Shown in pieces: positions 1 to 7,416 of a stretch of 64,000 nt of DNA; position 1 is the stretch's first letter; each line of letters begins with the position of its first letter. A program made the position numbers and the translations under genes. Source of the stretch: JACNKV01 sp964388155 (GTDB taxonomy: Bacteria; Fidelibacterota; Marinisomatia; Marinisomatales; JACNKV01). The notes below the pieces were generated by a model, which saw only the letters and a list, made by a program, of their open reading frames with translations, ran no database searches and had not been told where the DNA came from. Location of the stretch: contig CAYLYH010000003.1 in NCBI GenBank assembly GCA_964388155.1, positions 1 through 64,000 of the forward strand, written 5' to 3'.

Positions 1-130
1 ACGTTAAGTATATGGTTTTGTGGCGGTTTTGAAACACAAATCTTTCTACTTGCACCGATTTGTATTTAATACTAATACTCTCATATTTAGCACTTCACCC
101 GCCATAAACTATATACATTGTTGTAGGGCG
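1..130. repeat. attC-like imperfect hairpin, left boundary of AT-rich cassette
   Basis: Two arms, about 8-26 and 99-116, are nearly perfect reverse complements (GTATAT/GTTT/GGCGG against CCGCC/AAAC/ATATAC) around a loop of about 70 nt. A box GTTGTAGGGC at 120-129 follows the inner arm. The window begins with ACGTT, which is exactly what follows GCCCTACA in the right-hand copy near 2213, so the missing outer box probably lies just left of base 1. This resembles the R-box plus stem layout of integron attC sites, or of the cassette-flanking hairpins seen in Bacteroidetes-like genomes. The assignment as a recombination site is inference. Confidence 0.5.
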
Positions 131-148
131 TTTTTTCTTCATTTCTGT

Positions 149-1459
149 TTATATTTCTATTGTTTCTTCGTCCTTTAGTTCTACAATTGGTTCATTAAAT
201 ATATCCTTGTATTTATCTCCTTCAAATGTATGAATTGGAACTATATTTTTCGGTTTAATCACTTCAACCATTTTTTTCAAAGTCTTAGTGTCAGCGTGTC
301 CGCTTGTATGAATTTTATGTAATGTGAATTTTCTATTTGTCAAATAGTCAACAAATTTAATTGTGGTAGATTTTCGCAAATATCCTTCCCACATTGAATA
401 AATCAGGTTTCCGCCTTCAATCTTGTTTATTCGTTCTAAATCTTTTTGCATTGATGGTCTAACAATCATTACAATATTTTCGGATTGATTGCTGATTTCT
501 TCTTTTGTTATTTTGTATTTCTTGAATTCATATAATATTTTTTCATTTCCTTCATTTTTTAGTCTGCGACTTGTGAAAAATGGAAACATTACTTTTAGGT
601 TTTCAAAGTTTTCCGATGGATAAGGAATTCCAGCATATTTGGATAATTCTTTCAAAACTTTGGCTACATAAACATCGACAACAAATATTTTTCCCGTCCG
701 TTTACAAGCCCTATAAATTGATGTTAATCTGTCAATATTTTGACCAGAAGTATAAATTAAGTTGATTTTACCTTGTTGCTTAAATACTTCAATTAATTCA
801 TTTTCAATTTCAGGCTCTGTTTTAAATGGCTTGTTATTTCTGCTAATAGTCGTGCCTTCAAGAAGTAAATAGTCAACACTTTTCGGTGCATTATGAGTAA
901 ACCAATAAAATGCTTTTGCTTTTCTCCCGTGAGAACGAAAGTCTCCCGAATAAAACAGGCTTTTCCCATTTGCTTCAACTAAAAATGAATAAGCGTCAAA
1001 TGCAGAATGGTCAGCCCAATACGCTGTAATTGAAATATCTCCTATTTTAAAAGTCTTTTCTTTTTCAAAATAGTTAGTGTTTTTCAGAAATATTTCTTGT
1101 GGTGTAAATAAATTATTGAGTTCAATTATTTTATGAGATGCTTCGCCCAAATAATATTTAACATTGTCATTTATAAAATTTGCTAACCCATAATGGTCTT
1201 GATGGGGATGTGAAATAATTACTCCGTCTATTAGGTTTTTTGAACTGTCATAAAGTCCTTCAATATTTGGTAAAACCCCTTTTTCAACTAATTCAGTTGG
1301 TTTTGAAGTTTTGTATTTACCAAAGTCAAATTCTTTTCCATCTTTTTCAACTAATGGCATTCCAAAATCAAGCAATATTCTTGTGCTTTCAGTCCAAACT
1401 TCAACACAAGAACCGCCTATTTCTTTTGTTCCACGATGTATCTTAAAGAATAGTTTCAT
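149..1459 (-). CDS. MBL-fold, beta-CASP-like metallohydrolase (RNase J/CPSF-like)
   Basis: 436 aa, cytoplasmic (no signal peptide). The N-terminal half has metallo-beta-lactamase motifs: HPHQDHYG (HxHxDH) near residue 84, a histidine in ADHSAFDAY near 150 and SGDFR near 171. The later part has TSGQNID near 238, and a C-terminal HTSGHAD followed by IVPIHTF near 410, the pattern of beta-CASP nucleases such as RNase J. A nucleic-acid hydrolase (RNA or DNA) is therefore likely; the exact substrate cannot be told. It overlaps the upstream PD-(D/E)XK-like gene by 17 bp, so the two are probably co-translated. Codon use is visibly more A/T-rich than in neighbouring chromosomal genes, which fits acquired DNA. 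Confidence 0.8.
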   Translation of the reverse strand: MKLFFKIHRGTKEIGGSCVEVWTESTRILLDFGMPLVEKDGKEFDFGKYKTSKPTELVEKGVLPNIEGLYDSSKNLIDGVIISHPHQDHYGLANFINDNVKYYLGEASHKIIELNNLFTPQEIFLKNTNYFEKEKTFKIGDISITAYWADHSAFDAYSFLVEANGKSLFYSGDFRSHGRKAKAFYWFTHNAPKSVDYLLLEGTTISRNNKPFKTEPEIENELIEVFKQQGKINLIYTSGQNIDRLTSIYRACKRTGKIFVVDVYVAKVLKELSKYAGIPYPSENFENLKVMFPFFTSRRLKNEGNEKILYEFKKYKITKEEISNQSENIVMIVRPSMQKDLERINKIEGGNLIYSMWEGYLRKSTTIKFVDYLTNRKFTLHKIHTSGHADTKTLKKMVEVIKPKNIVPIHTFEGDKYKDIFNEPIVELKDEETIEI

Positions 1460-2180
1460 TTGTTAAGAATTCTACTGTAAAGTATTTAATATCAAGTGCA
1501 AGTGCCAAGGCTTTTAATTTTGGCCTTTCACCTAATTCAACATCTTCTAATTCGTCATAAGCATTACATTTAGGAACAACTAATACTGCTGACTTTACAT
1601 TTATCTCATTTGGGTCAATATGATTGTAAACCTTGTTTAAAATGAATTTTTGGTTATTAAAACAATCATTTATTAACTTGACTTTATCTACAATTTTATA
1701 ATATGTATAACTTTCAAGACTTGCCCTTAATAAAGTTTCCTTATTTCCTTCATATTTGAGTTCTATCAAATATAATGTCTTGGTTTCTTCATTAAATGAT
1801 ATTAAATCTATTTTCCCTAAACCCTTATCTGCTCTGGTATCTTTTAACGGTATTTGAAAGTCTTTTATTAATCCTAAACCGTCTAATGTTAACCCCGTAA
1901 TTCGTTTTGCAAAATTTTCTTCATCTCGATTACTATTGCAAATATCAATTTCAATATTGCAGTGATTTTCTCTACAATATGTTTCGGTTCTCGTTACTGT
2001 CGATATTTTGTCAAATTCTTTTAATTCTCGCAATAATTCATTTGCAATAATTTCAGAATATAATTCATCCGTGTCTTTGGTTGTACCAGTCCAATTTACA
2101 CATTTTGATTTGTAAAGATTTTCAATATTTGAAAGTTCCTTTTTCAATTCATTAATAGTTTCTATTCTTGTTTTCTTCAT
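1443..2180 (-). CDS. PD-(D/E)XK nuclease-like hypothetical protein
   Basis: 245 aa, not assignable to a named family by eye. The centre carries GKIDLISF followed about 12 residues later by LYLIELKYEG. That D-x(n)-E-x-K arrangement, with flanking hydrophobic strands, is the signature of the PD-(D/E)XK nuclease fold. The N-terminus is helical and charged, with no signal or membrane segment. It is the first gene of a two-gene unit and its 3' end overlaps the MBL-fold gene by 17 bp. No recognisable promoter was picked out in the short leader before the flanking hairpin. The pairing with a second putative nuclease in a mobile-looking cassette suggests defence or restriction, but this is inference. 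An inactive nuclease-fold scaffold is the alternative. Confidence 0.65.
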   Translation of the reverse strand: MKKTRIETINELKKELSNIENLYKSKCVNWTGTTKDTDELYSEIIANELLRELKEFDKISTVTRTETYCRENHCNIEIDICNSNRDEENFAKRITGLTLDGLGLIKDFQIPLKDTRADKGLGKIDLISFNEETKTLYLIELKYEGNKETLLRASLESYTYYKIVDKVKLINDCFNNQKFILNKVYNHIDPNEINVKSAVLVVPKCNAYDELEDVELGERPKLKALALALDIKYFTVEFLTNETIL

Positions 2181-2212
2181 AGTTTATTCCTTATTATGCG
2201 GTTCAGTCAAAT

Positions 2213-2284
2213 GCCCTACAACGTTTGTATAAACCCTATAGTGTTTATTCCGCCAAATTGGAGGGCTAAACACAATTGCGTATA
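2213..2284. repeat. attC-like hairpin, right boundary of cassette
   Basis: Begins GCCCTACAACG, the reverse complement of the CGTTGTAGGGC-type box at the other end of the block. It then holds an imperfect hairpin with arms 2241-2254 and 2260-2273 (GTGTTTA..CCGCC against GGAGGGCTAAACAC). The downstream outer box is not visible, so this copy looks truncated or degenerate. Beyond it the sequence returns to ordinary chromosomal composition and rbsK. Together with the left copy it encloses exactly two genes. Confidence 0.45.
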
Positions 2285-2352
2285 TTTTTCTTAACCACAG
2301 CATTCTTCTGTAAAATTAGTCAACCTGGTACTTTATAATTAATTTTTCTTAT

Positions 2353-3267
2353 TCATAGCAATTTTTCAATCTCTTCAAACGTCGGCATAGAGGGCTCAGC
2401 ACCCATGACGGTTACAGCCATCGCACCTGCTGCATTCCCGTAACGGACAGCTTCCTTAAGAGTCTTTCCCGCGGCAAGCCCAAAAGCGAACCCACCGCAA
2501 AAGGCATCTCCGGCAGCAGTTGTATCGACGACGTTCACTTTATGTGCCGGGAGGGATATTACCGTATTTTCTATAAGGAGCAATGTTCCGCGTGAACCTA
2601 ATGTAAGAACGACTGCTTTCATTCCTTTATCCAACAGAATTTTTGCAGCGTTTACGGCACTGTTCTCATCCGCAACATTAATGCCTGTCAACATTTCGGT
2701 TTCCACTTCGTTTGGGGTTAAATAATCCACGAATGTCAAAAACTCATCCGGGAGTTCGCGGGCAGGCGCAGGGTTTAATATCACCGCCGTGCCGTTTTTT
2801 CTGGCAATTTCTGCGGTACATTCTGAGGCTTCGATCGGGACTTCCAGCTGCAGCATCAACACATCTGCTTCTGCAATTACATCGCCGGCTTTTTCGACAT
2901 CTCCCGCTGTTAAGTGCATATTCGCCCGCGGAATACAGATAATGCTGTTGTTGCCGTCCGCATCAATTACGGGCGTACCGACACCGGTTCCGACTTCGGT
3001 ATCTCTGACAATAAATTCTGTGTTTATGTTATCTTTTTCCAGGGATTCAAAAAACATATCACCAAACATATCGTTTCCCAGCCGCCCAATCATGTGAACA
3101 TCCGCACCTAAGCGTGAGGCGGCGATAGCTTGATTGGCTCCTTTTCCGCCGATAAACATTCCGAACTCTTCCCCCACCAAAGTTTCACCGACTTTTGGTC
3201 TTCGCTCAGCTTTCACGACCAAATCCATCATGAAACTTCCTACCACAACTACTTTAGGTTTCTTCAT
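2353..3267 (-). CDS. rbsK: Ribokinase (PfkB family)
   Basis: 304 aa, normal length for ribokinase. It phosphorylates ribose (or a similar sugar) with ATP in the cytoplasm. Visible hallmarks are the N-terminal GGKGANQAIAASRLGADV sugar-binding signature near residue 38, the NPAPA segment near 165 and the C-terminal DTTAAGDAFCGGF anion hole/catalytic Asp motif near 248, which matches the DTTAAGD of E. coli RbsK. The gene lies 31 bp downstream of the kdsD-like gene on the same strand and may be cotranscribed with it. No ribose transporter or pyranase is nearby. Another PfkB sugar kinase specificity cannot be excluded. Confidence 0.88.
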   Translation of the reverse strand: MKKPKVVVVGSFMMDLVVKAERRPKVGETLVGEEFGMFIGGKGANQAIAASRLGADVHMIGRLGNDMFGDMFFESLEKDNINTEFIVRDTEVGTGVGTPVIDADGNNSIICIPRANMHLTAGDVEKAGDVIAEADVLMLQLEVPIEASECTAEIARKNGTAVILNPAPARELPDEFLTFVDYLTPNEVETEMLTGINVADENSAVNAAKILLDKGMKAVVLTLGSRGTLLLIENTVISLPAHKVNVVDTTAAGDAFCGGFAFGLAAGKTLKEAVRYGNAAGAMAVTVMGAEPSMPTFEEIEKLL

Positions 3268-3298
3268 CGGCTTTTTCCTAATTACTGTATACTATCTA

Positions 3299-3883
3299 CT
3301 ATTTCTCTAATTCTTTTCCTAAACTTCCGCCGGGATGAAATTGATGGAAATCCTCACGGGTAAAATTCTTTTCTTGCGAAAGTGCAATTGCCAAAGCATC
3401 TCCCAACACCAATGTAGCCGTTGTGCTGGATGTTGGTGCCAAGCCCAGTGAATCAGCCTCTTTGCGAACCATTATATCCAAATGGACATCGCTTTCTGCT
3501 GCTAACGTCGAATTTGGATTACCGGTAATTGCGATAATAGGAATTCTACGTTTTTTTAAAGGAGAAAGAACATTCAGAGCTTCGGCAGTTTCTCCGCTGT
3601 AAGAAATAATAATAGCAACATCATTGTCTGTCACCATGCCTAAATCGCCGTGCACCGCTTCGGAAGCATGCATAAAAACGGTCGGCGTTCCGGTGCTGGA
3701 GAAAGTTGCTGTAATTTTTTGTCCGACAATGCCGGATTTACCAACACCGGTAATGACAACTTTTCCACGACAGTTATTGATTGTTTCTATGGCGCTTTCA
3801 AACGAGGTGTTCATCCCTTTTAATAAATCCTTCAGGGCATCAATTTCTGCTTTTATGATTTTTTTTCCTAATTCTATACTCAT
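3299..3883 (-). CDS. kdsD: SIS-domain arabinose-5-phosphate isomerase, CBS-less
   Basis: 194 aa. It would interconvert ribulose-5-P and arabinose-5-P, the first step of KDO synthesis for LPS. Visible SIS signatures are GKVVITGVGKSG, TFSSTGTPTVFMHASEAVHGDLG, SYSGETAE and GLAPTSSTTATLVLGDALA, all very close to E. coli KdsD. The protein stops at FHQFHPGGSLGKEL, exactly where KdsD-family proteins (about 328 aa) continue into a CBS pair. It is therefore a SIS-only form; natural CBS-less isomerases are known in Bacteroides. Nothing resembling CBS follows in the 31 bp before rbsK, so this is not a fresh frameshift. The LPS context (lpxH, lpxB, lpxK in the window) supports the role. Confidence 0.85.
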   Translation of the reverse strand: MSIELGKKIIKAEIDALKDLLKGMNTSFESAIETINNCRGKVVITGVGKSGIVGQKITATFSSTGTPTVFMHASEAVHGDLGMVTDNDVAIIISYSGETAEALNVLSPLKKRRIPIIAITGNPNSTLAAESDVHLDIMVRKEADSLGLAPTSSTTATLVLGDALAIALSQEKNFTREDFHQFHPGGSLGKELEK

Positions 3884-4185
3884 TCTGTATTCATGTGTTT
3901 GTCCGCCTGAGGCGGGTTAAAGTGCTCCTCGCAATATCCCGTACCAGAAAATCTCATTGATTATTGATTCACTCCGTGAAATGTGGAACAATGCGGAACA
4001 TATTTCACAGGGGTTCTTGATCGCACTCCGAAAATATTCTTTTTTACTTGACAACGTGGGACAATCTGTCGCTCGTCTCCCTTTCTCCCCACTCCTGTTC
4101 TCCGTATTCTTGTATCCCTCTTTCTGTTCATTTTGTCTAGTGGGGAGAGGAGGTACGCAATGCTGTGGTGAGCCAAATTTTATTG
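3884..4185. other. Spacer between tmRNA and kdsD, no convincing gene
   Basis: About 300 bp. It holds a short GC-rich palindrome, CCGCCTGAGGCGG, at about 3902-3914 that recurs in other spacers. A plus-strand TTGACA-like hexamer lies near 4048 without a matching -10. Open frames here run into the tmRNA and have no recognisable product. I see no supported gene. Confidence 0.4.
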
Positions 4186-4535
4186 TGGAGGCGGGGAGGA
4201 TTGAACTCCCGTCCGAAATAAAACCCCGAAGAACATCTACATGTTTAGTTCGCTGGATTGTTCTCATTCCGATATCTGCCAGCTACACCAAATATCGGAA
4301 CCAGCTCATGCGTTCTCATTCAGTAGATATGAGCACTCTGCTGAACCAGCCTGTAAAGATGACGCCCCTGAGTAAAACTACAGGCAAATTTTACTCGGGA
4401 CGACTTACGTCAGTTAAGCGTAAGCAACTTGGCCGTAATTGGCACTTATTGTGTTTTCCGGGTGATTAACGAGTTGCCCGGGTCCTCGACATGCAGTTCA
4501 ACAGCGTTTTTACCCCGTCGAAACCGGTCGCCCCC
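4186..4535 (-). ncRNA. ssrA: tmRNA
   Basis: About 350 nt. The 5' end starts GGGGGCGACCGGTTTCGACGG, the standard tmRNA opening, and pairs (GGGGGCG with CGCCTCC) with a 3' tRNA-like end carrying GGGAGTTCAATCCTCCC as T arm. The discriminator A at 4186 is followed by CAA, so CCA is not encoded. The mRNA-like part reads GCC AAT TAC GGC CAA GTT GCT TAC GCT TAA, giving a tag ANYGQVAYA. Multiple pseudoknot-like GC segments lie between. It rescues ribosomes stalled on broken mRNAs and marks the product for proteolysis. The reading frame of the tag is my inference from its position and the stop codon. Confidence 0.93.
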
Positions 4536-4725
4536 ATTGTCAAATAACTAAAAGAATTTACGAATATTTTCTGGTGCCGTGTTCTGAATCATTAAAAGAA
4601 TCTTTTGTAAAATTCTGTGTGTAAAGAAAAAAGAGATAAAAGTTGTCTGATCCCTGCTCGCCACCTTCTATTTATTTCAATTGTGGCAGGCGAATTAATT
4701 TGTATATCAGGTTTTTCAAAGGATT

Positions 4726-5979
4726 CTAAAACTTATGGCCTATAGAAAAATGTAGTGCTGACCCAGTCCATTGTCCGTCGCGCCATCCCCATCCATAGTC
4801 AAAACGGAGTGTCTGTAATATGGCGATTGGAAACCTAAGTCCAATACCGACACCAAGAAGAGGTTTCTTTTTCAGTAGCCCGGACACAGTTTCATCTGCA
4901 ACACCTATGTCAACAAACCCAACAGCAGTTAAACCAAAATCAGTACCAAACCGTGTTGAGTGGCGTGGAATTACTGTTTGCCGTAATTCTACGGACGTTG
5001 TAAGAGTGTGAACACCAAATCGAAATTGATCCTCTATAAAGTTGGTCGTATCCGGAGGTGTCCAGCCACGGATTGATTCCGCGCCCCCGACATATTTTTT
5101 CCAAATGTGATGTTCTCCATCTCCAAACATAAAACGCCCCGAAATATTCGCGCCACCCACCAGTCTCTTTTCCCCAAAAATAAGTGTTTTATATGCGCTA
5201 TAGGAGTGCTCCCAAAAGAATCGGTTTCTTTCTTCGTCCAACACATCAACATCCCATTGTAAAAACTGAGTGATGGCTATTCCCTGCGATGGACCTGCAT
5301 ACACATCACGAGTATCATACATAACCCGCATTTGGGGAGAGGCTGTCCGAAACAGAGTACCATCCGAAAGTGATTGTTCTTCAAATTCCATTCCCACAGA
5401 TGTTTTTAGTTTGTATCCAAAATATCGACCGACAGTGATTTCTGCAGATCGAATGGACATTTCAATGGGCAAATAAGGATGAACCCAGAAATTCTTTCCG
5501 ATTGATACAGATAGAGATATATGGTCCCCAACAATCCACGGGTCAGAATATTCAAGTCCATACGCAGATCGACCACCGAATTCTCCCCCCACTGATAGGG
5601 TTTGGTTTCTCCCCCGGAAATTACTTACAATTAATCCCCCGGAAAAAATCCACCCATATTCTTCACTATAAATCGGAAGAATGCCCGGCAAATACTTCCA
5701 GGATTCAACGACCAAGTATCGTAATATCAGCTTGCTGTTTTCCTGTGGAACGGCCTCCCACGATACATGGCTGAAAATCCCAAGATTATCAATCCTGTCT
5801 CTGTCCGCATTGGCTAAGGCTGAATCCAATGGCAGAGATACAGGATGCTGAATTTCTCTACGGATGATATAATCTTTTGTGGTCTCATTCCCGACAATCT
5901 GTATTTGAGTAATATTTTTTGGTTGAGCTGTGATCAAAGTAATCAACCCAAACATAAAAAGTATACGAGAATTCTCCAT
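4726..5979 (-). CDS. Omp85/BamA-type outer-membrane barrel with one POTRA
   Basis: About 417 aa from the ATG at 5979, which gives a clean signal peptide (ENSRILFMFGLITLITAQ). The longer open frame begins at TTG and would overlap the upstream stop, so it is less likely. After the signal there is one POTRA-like unit (ITQIQIVGNETTKDYIIRRE ... IDNLGIFSHVSWEAV), then a barrel of amphipathic strands. It contains VGGAESIRGW, the FxGG/(V)RG(Y/W)-type motif, and ends in an aromatic-terminated strand (LHFSIGHKF). BamA has five POTRAs, so this is a short Omp85 relative such as a surface antigen D15 family transporter or translocase. It follows a lipoprotein gene by 28 bp and is likely cotranscribed. The substrate is unknown. 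Confidence 0.78.
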   Translation of the reverse strand: MENSRILFMFGLITLITAQPKNITQIQIVGNETTKDYIIRREIQHPVSLPLDSALANADRDRIDNLGIFSHVSWEAVPQENSKLILRYLVVESWKYLPGILPIYSEEYGWIFSGGLIVSNFRGRNQTLSVGGEFGGRSAYGLEYSDPWIVGDHISLSVSIGKNFWVHPYLPIEMSIRSAEITVGRYFGYKLKTSVGMEFEEQSLSDGTLFRTASPQMRVMYDTRDVYAGPSQGIAITQFLQWDVDVLDEERNRFFWEHSYSAYKTLIFGEKRLVGGANISGRFMFGDGEHHIWKKYVGGAESIRGWTPPDTTNFIEDQFRFGVHTLTTSVELRQTVIPRHSTRFGTDFGLTAVGFVDIGVADETVSGLLKKKPLLGVGIGLRFPIAILQTLRFDYGWGWRDGQWTGSALHFSIGHKF

Positions 5980-6007
5980 CAATGTTATAACAGGATTAAC
6001 GCAGACG

Positions 6008-6700
6008 CTATAAATCAATATTTTTCATCATGAGCTGTTTTCTATATTCGATACCCTCATCAGAGTACATATCCCGAATTGCCTTTTTAAGATGTGTTGA
6101 CATTTTGTTACTTTTTTGCTCTACGATAAGATGTAAATCATCCACTTCTTGAATGCTCATACCAGTATTTTGATCTTTATACCGATGCCAGTTGCCATTG
6201 TACTCATGCGGTGTTCCGTACACCATTAGAATTTTATGACGGAGAATGTCGCCTGCCAAAAGCTGGGGAAACCCGGTTGGTTTGCATTCAACTTTTTTAA
6301 CAATGGATTCCAATAAATAATGGTCGGTTTCATAATTTTTTGTGCTATAGATGTAGGCAACATTTACGAAATGAAAGTCGGTGTTAATGATTGTAACCGG
6401 GTCTGCACGGGAAAAAGATATCGTTGCTCGTTTAATCGGTAACCGCATTCCCTTCTCCGTTGAATAATAGGTCTCCCAGTAGTTTAAATCAATCGAGGTG
6501 TCAGGAATCAGTGCCTGAAGTGTTGGTAGGCTCGTCCCCCATTTGGCAAGGAGTTCTTTCTTGCTCTCCCAGCCTGCCGGAAGAGGTTTCCGCATGGATC
6601 CACTCAAAGAGGAAGGATTTTCTATCTTTGGAGAAAGGGGTGGAATACATCCTGAAAGAAACACTAGGATGATTAAGAGCGCATATTGATTGTATTTCAC
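6008..6700 (-). CDS. Outer-membrane lipoprotein, unknown function
   Basis: About 230 aa from a GTG at 6700; the upstream extension runs through the terminator of the preceding gene and is rejected. The N-terminus KYNQYALLIILVFLSGC is a lipoprotein signal with lipobox LSGC, so the mature protein should be lipidated at Cys. The rest has no recognised domain: mixed alpha/beta, with HEYNGNWHRY and a basic C-terminal helix (HLKKAIRDMYSDEG). The middle part (ILMVYGTPHEY) resembles small SmpA/BamE-like or NTF2-like folds only loosely. It sits 28 bp upstream of the one-POTRA Omp85 gene, which makes a partner lipoprotein role plausible but unproven. Confidence 0.65.
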   Translation of the reverse strand: MKYNQYALLIILVFLSGCIPPLSPKIENPSSLSGSMRKPLPAGWESKKELLAKWGTSLPTLQALIPDTSIDLNYWETYYSTEKGMRLPIKRATISFSRADPVTIINTDFHFVNVAYIYSTKNYETDHYLLESIVKKVECKPTGFPQLLAGDILRHKILMVYGTPHEYNGNWHRYKDQNTGMSIQEVDDLHLIVEQKSNKMSTHLKKAIRDMYSDEGIEYRKQLMMKNIDL

Positions 6701-6732
6701 GGTGGAATTTAGACTATTTTCACTTACATTGT

Positions 6733-6764
6733 AAAAAAAAAGCCCCAAACACGGGGCTTTTTTT
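6733..6764 (-). terminator. Rho-independent terminator of the small repeat protein
   Basis: Stem AAGCCCC / GGGGCTT with a six-base loop, flanked by A-tract and T-tract on both sides, so it can act in both directions. It lies 13 bp after the stop of the 6777-7004 gene and overlaps the upstream extension of the lipoprotein frame. Confidence 0.9.
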
Positions 6765-6776
6765 GATGATGAGTCC

Positions 6777-7004
6777 TTATTTACGGCCCCGTGCCATTTT
6801 TGCACGAGATACGTTTCCGTCTTTATCTATAAAATACAGAAAACCTGATTCGCGTTGTACACCGGCATCTGCTACTTTTTCTGCATTGCCGCCGCCTTTT
6901 CCGGCGCGTGCCATTTTGGAACGCCATACGTTTCCGTCTTTACCTAGATAATAAAGGTAGCCCTTCTCTTTTGCTACGCCTGTGGTTTTTACGACTTCAG
7001 CCAT
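6777..7004 (-). CDS. Small two-repeat protein (YLYxxDKDGNVxRxKMAR repeat)
   Basis: 75 aa, basic. It consists of two copies of one unit: GYLYYLGKDGNVWRSKMARAG (residues about 15-35) and GFLYFIDKDGNVSRAKMARG (about 54-73), joined by a Gly-rich linker GKGGGNAEKVAD. No signal peptide, membrane segment or cysteine is present. The start has a good Shine-Dalgarno (GGAGG) 5-6 bases upstream, a promoter with TTGACA and TACACT, and an immediate terminator, so it forms its own transcript and looks well expressed. I recall similar short proteins in FCB-group genomes but know no function. The aromatic-KDG-x-V-x-R pattern suggests a beta-hairpin and perhaps nucleic-acid or ribosome contact, which is speculation. 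Confidence 0.82.
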   Translation of the reverse strand: MAEVVKTTGVAKEKGYLYYLGKDGNVWRSKMARAGKGGGNAEKVADAGVQRESGFLYFIDKDGNVSRAKMARGRK

Positions 7005-7067
7005 AATACCTCCGTGTTAGTTGTTTGTTAATGAATTAAGATGAAATCTTATCCTCACTCGGGAGGA

Positions 7068-7097
7068 AGTGTACGCCAAGTACCGGATAAATGTCAA
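7068..7097 (-). promoter_or_regulatory. Sigma70-type promoter of the small repeat protein
   Basis: On the minus strand TTGACA (7092-7097) is followed after 18 nt by TACACT (7068-7073). This is an intact consensus -35 and a 4/6 match -10. It would start transcription near 7061 and give a leader of about 57 nt that ends in the GGAGG ribosome site of the 6777-7004 gene. Nothing else was found in the remaining spacer up to the tRNA at 7338. Confidence 0.65.
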
Positions 7098-7337
7098 GAC
7101 TTTTTCTCGACGAAGCACCGACGAGGCATTTTTTATGCAAATTATGATCTTTCCACGCTATATTTTCTCCTTGGCTTCCAACGCTACAATAACGGAAAAA
7201 ACCAAAATTATCCCCCCATTGCCTCACATTTGCAGAGTGACCTAATTTCCCCGCAGATTTTGATTTGATTTTCGTGAGTTTTGGATGCAGTAATGCCTCT
7301 TCTTTGCTAATTCCTAATCGATAATAAAAATTAAAAT

Positions 7338-7411
7338 GCCCCGGTAGCTCAGCTGGATAGAGCAACGGCCTTCTAAGCCGTAGGCCACAGGTTCGAATCC
7401 TGTCCGGGGTA
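7338..7411 (+). tRNA. tRNA-Arg (anticodon TCT)
   Basis: 74 nt folding as a full cloverleaf: acceptor GCCCCGG/CCGGGGT (first pair G-T), D arm GCTC/GAGC, anticodon arm ACGGC-CTTCTAA-GCCGT with anticodon TCT, and T arm ACAGG-TTCGAAT-CCTGT. Discriminator A is at 7411, with no encoded CCA. It reads AGA/AGG. A decayed copy of its 3' half lies at 9719-9765, so this tRNA gene was probably used as an integration site. Confidence 0.95.
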
Positions 7412-7416
7412 CTTCG

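Noticed and set aside
2712..3097. Antisense open frames over rbsK
   Set aside because: Shadows of the real gene with no ribosome site or family resemblance.
3917..4469. Open frames on both strands around the tmRNA (116-170 codons)
   Set aside because: They run through the tmRNA and its spacer, lack any family resemblance and disagree with the RNA fold.
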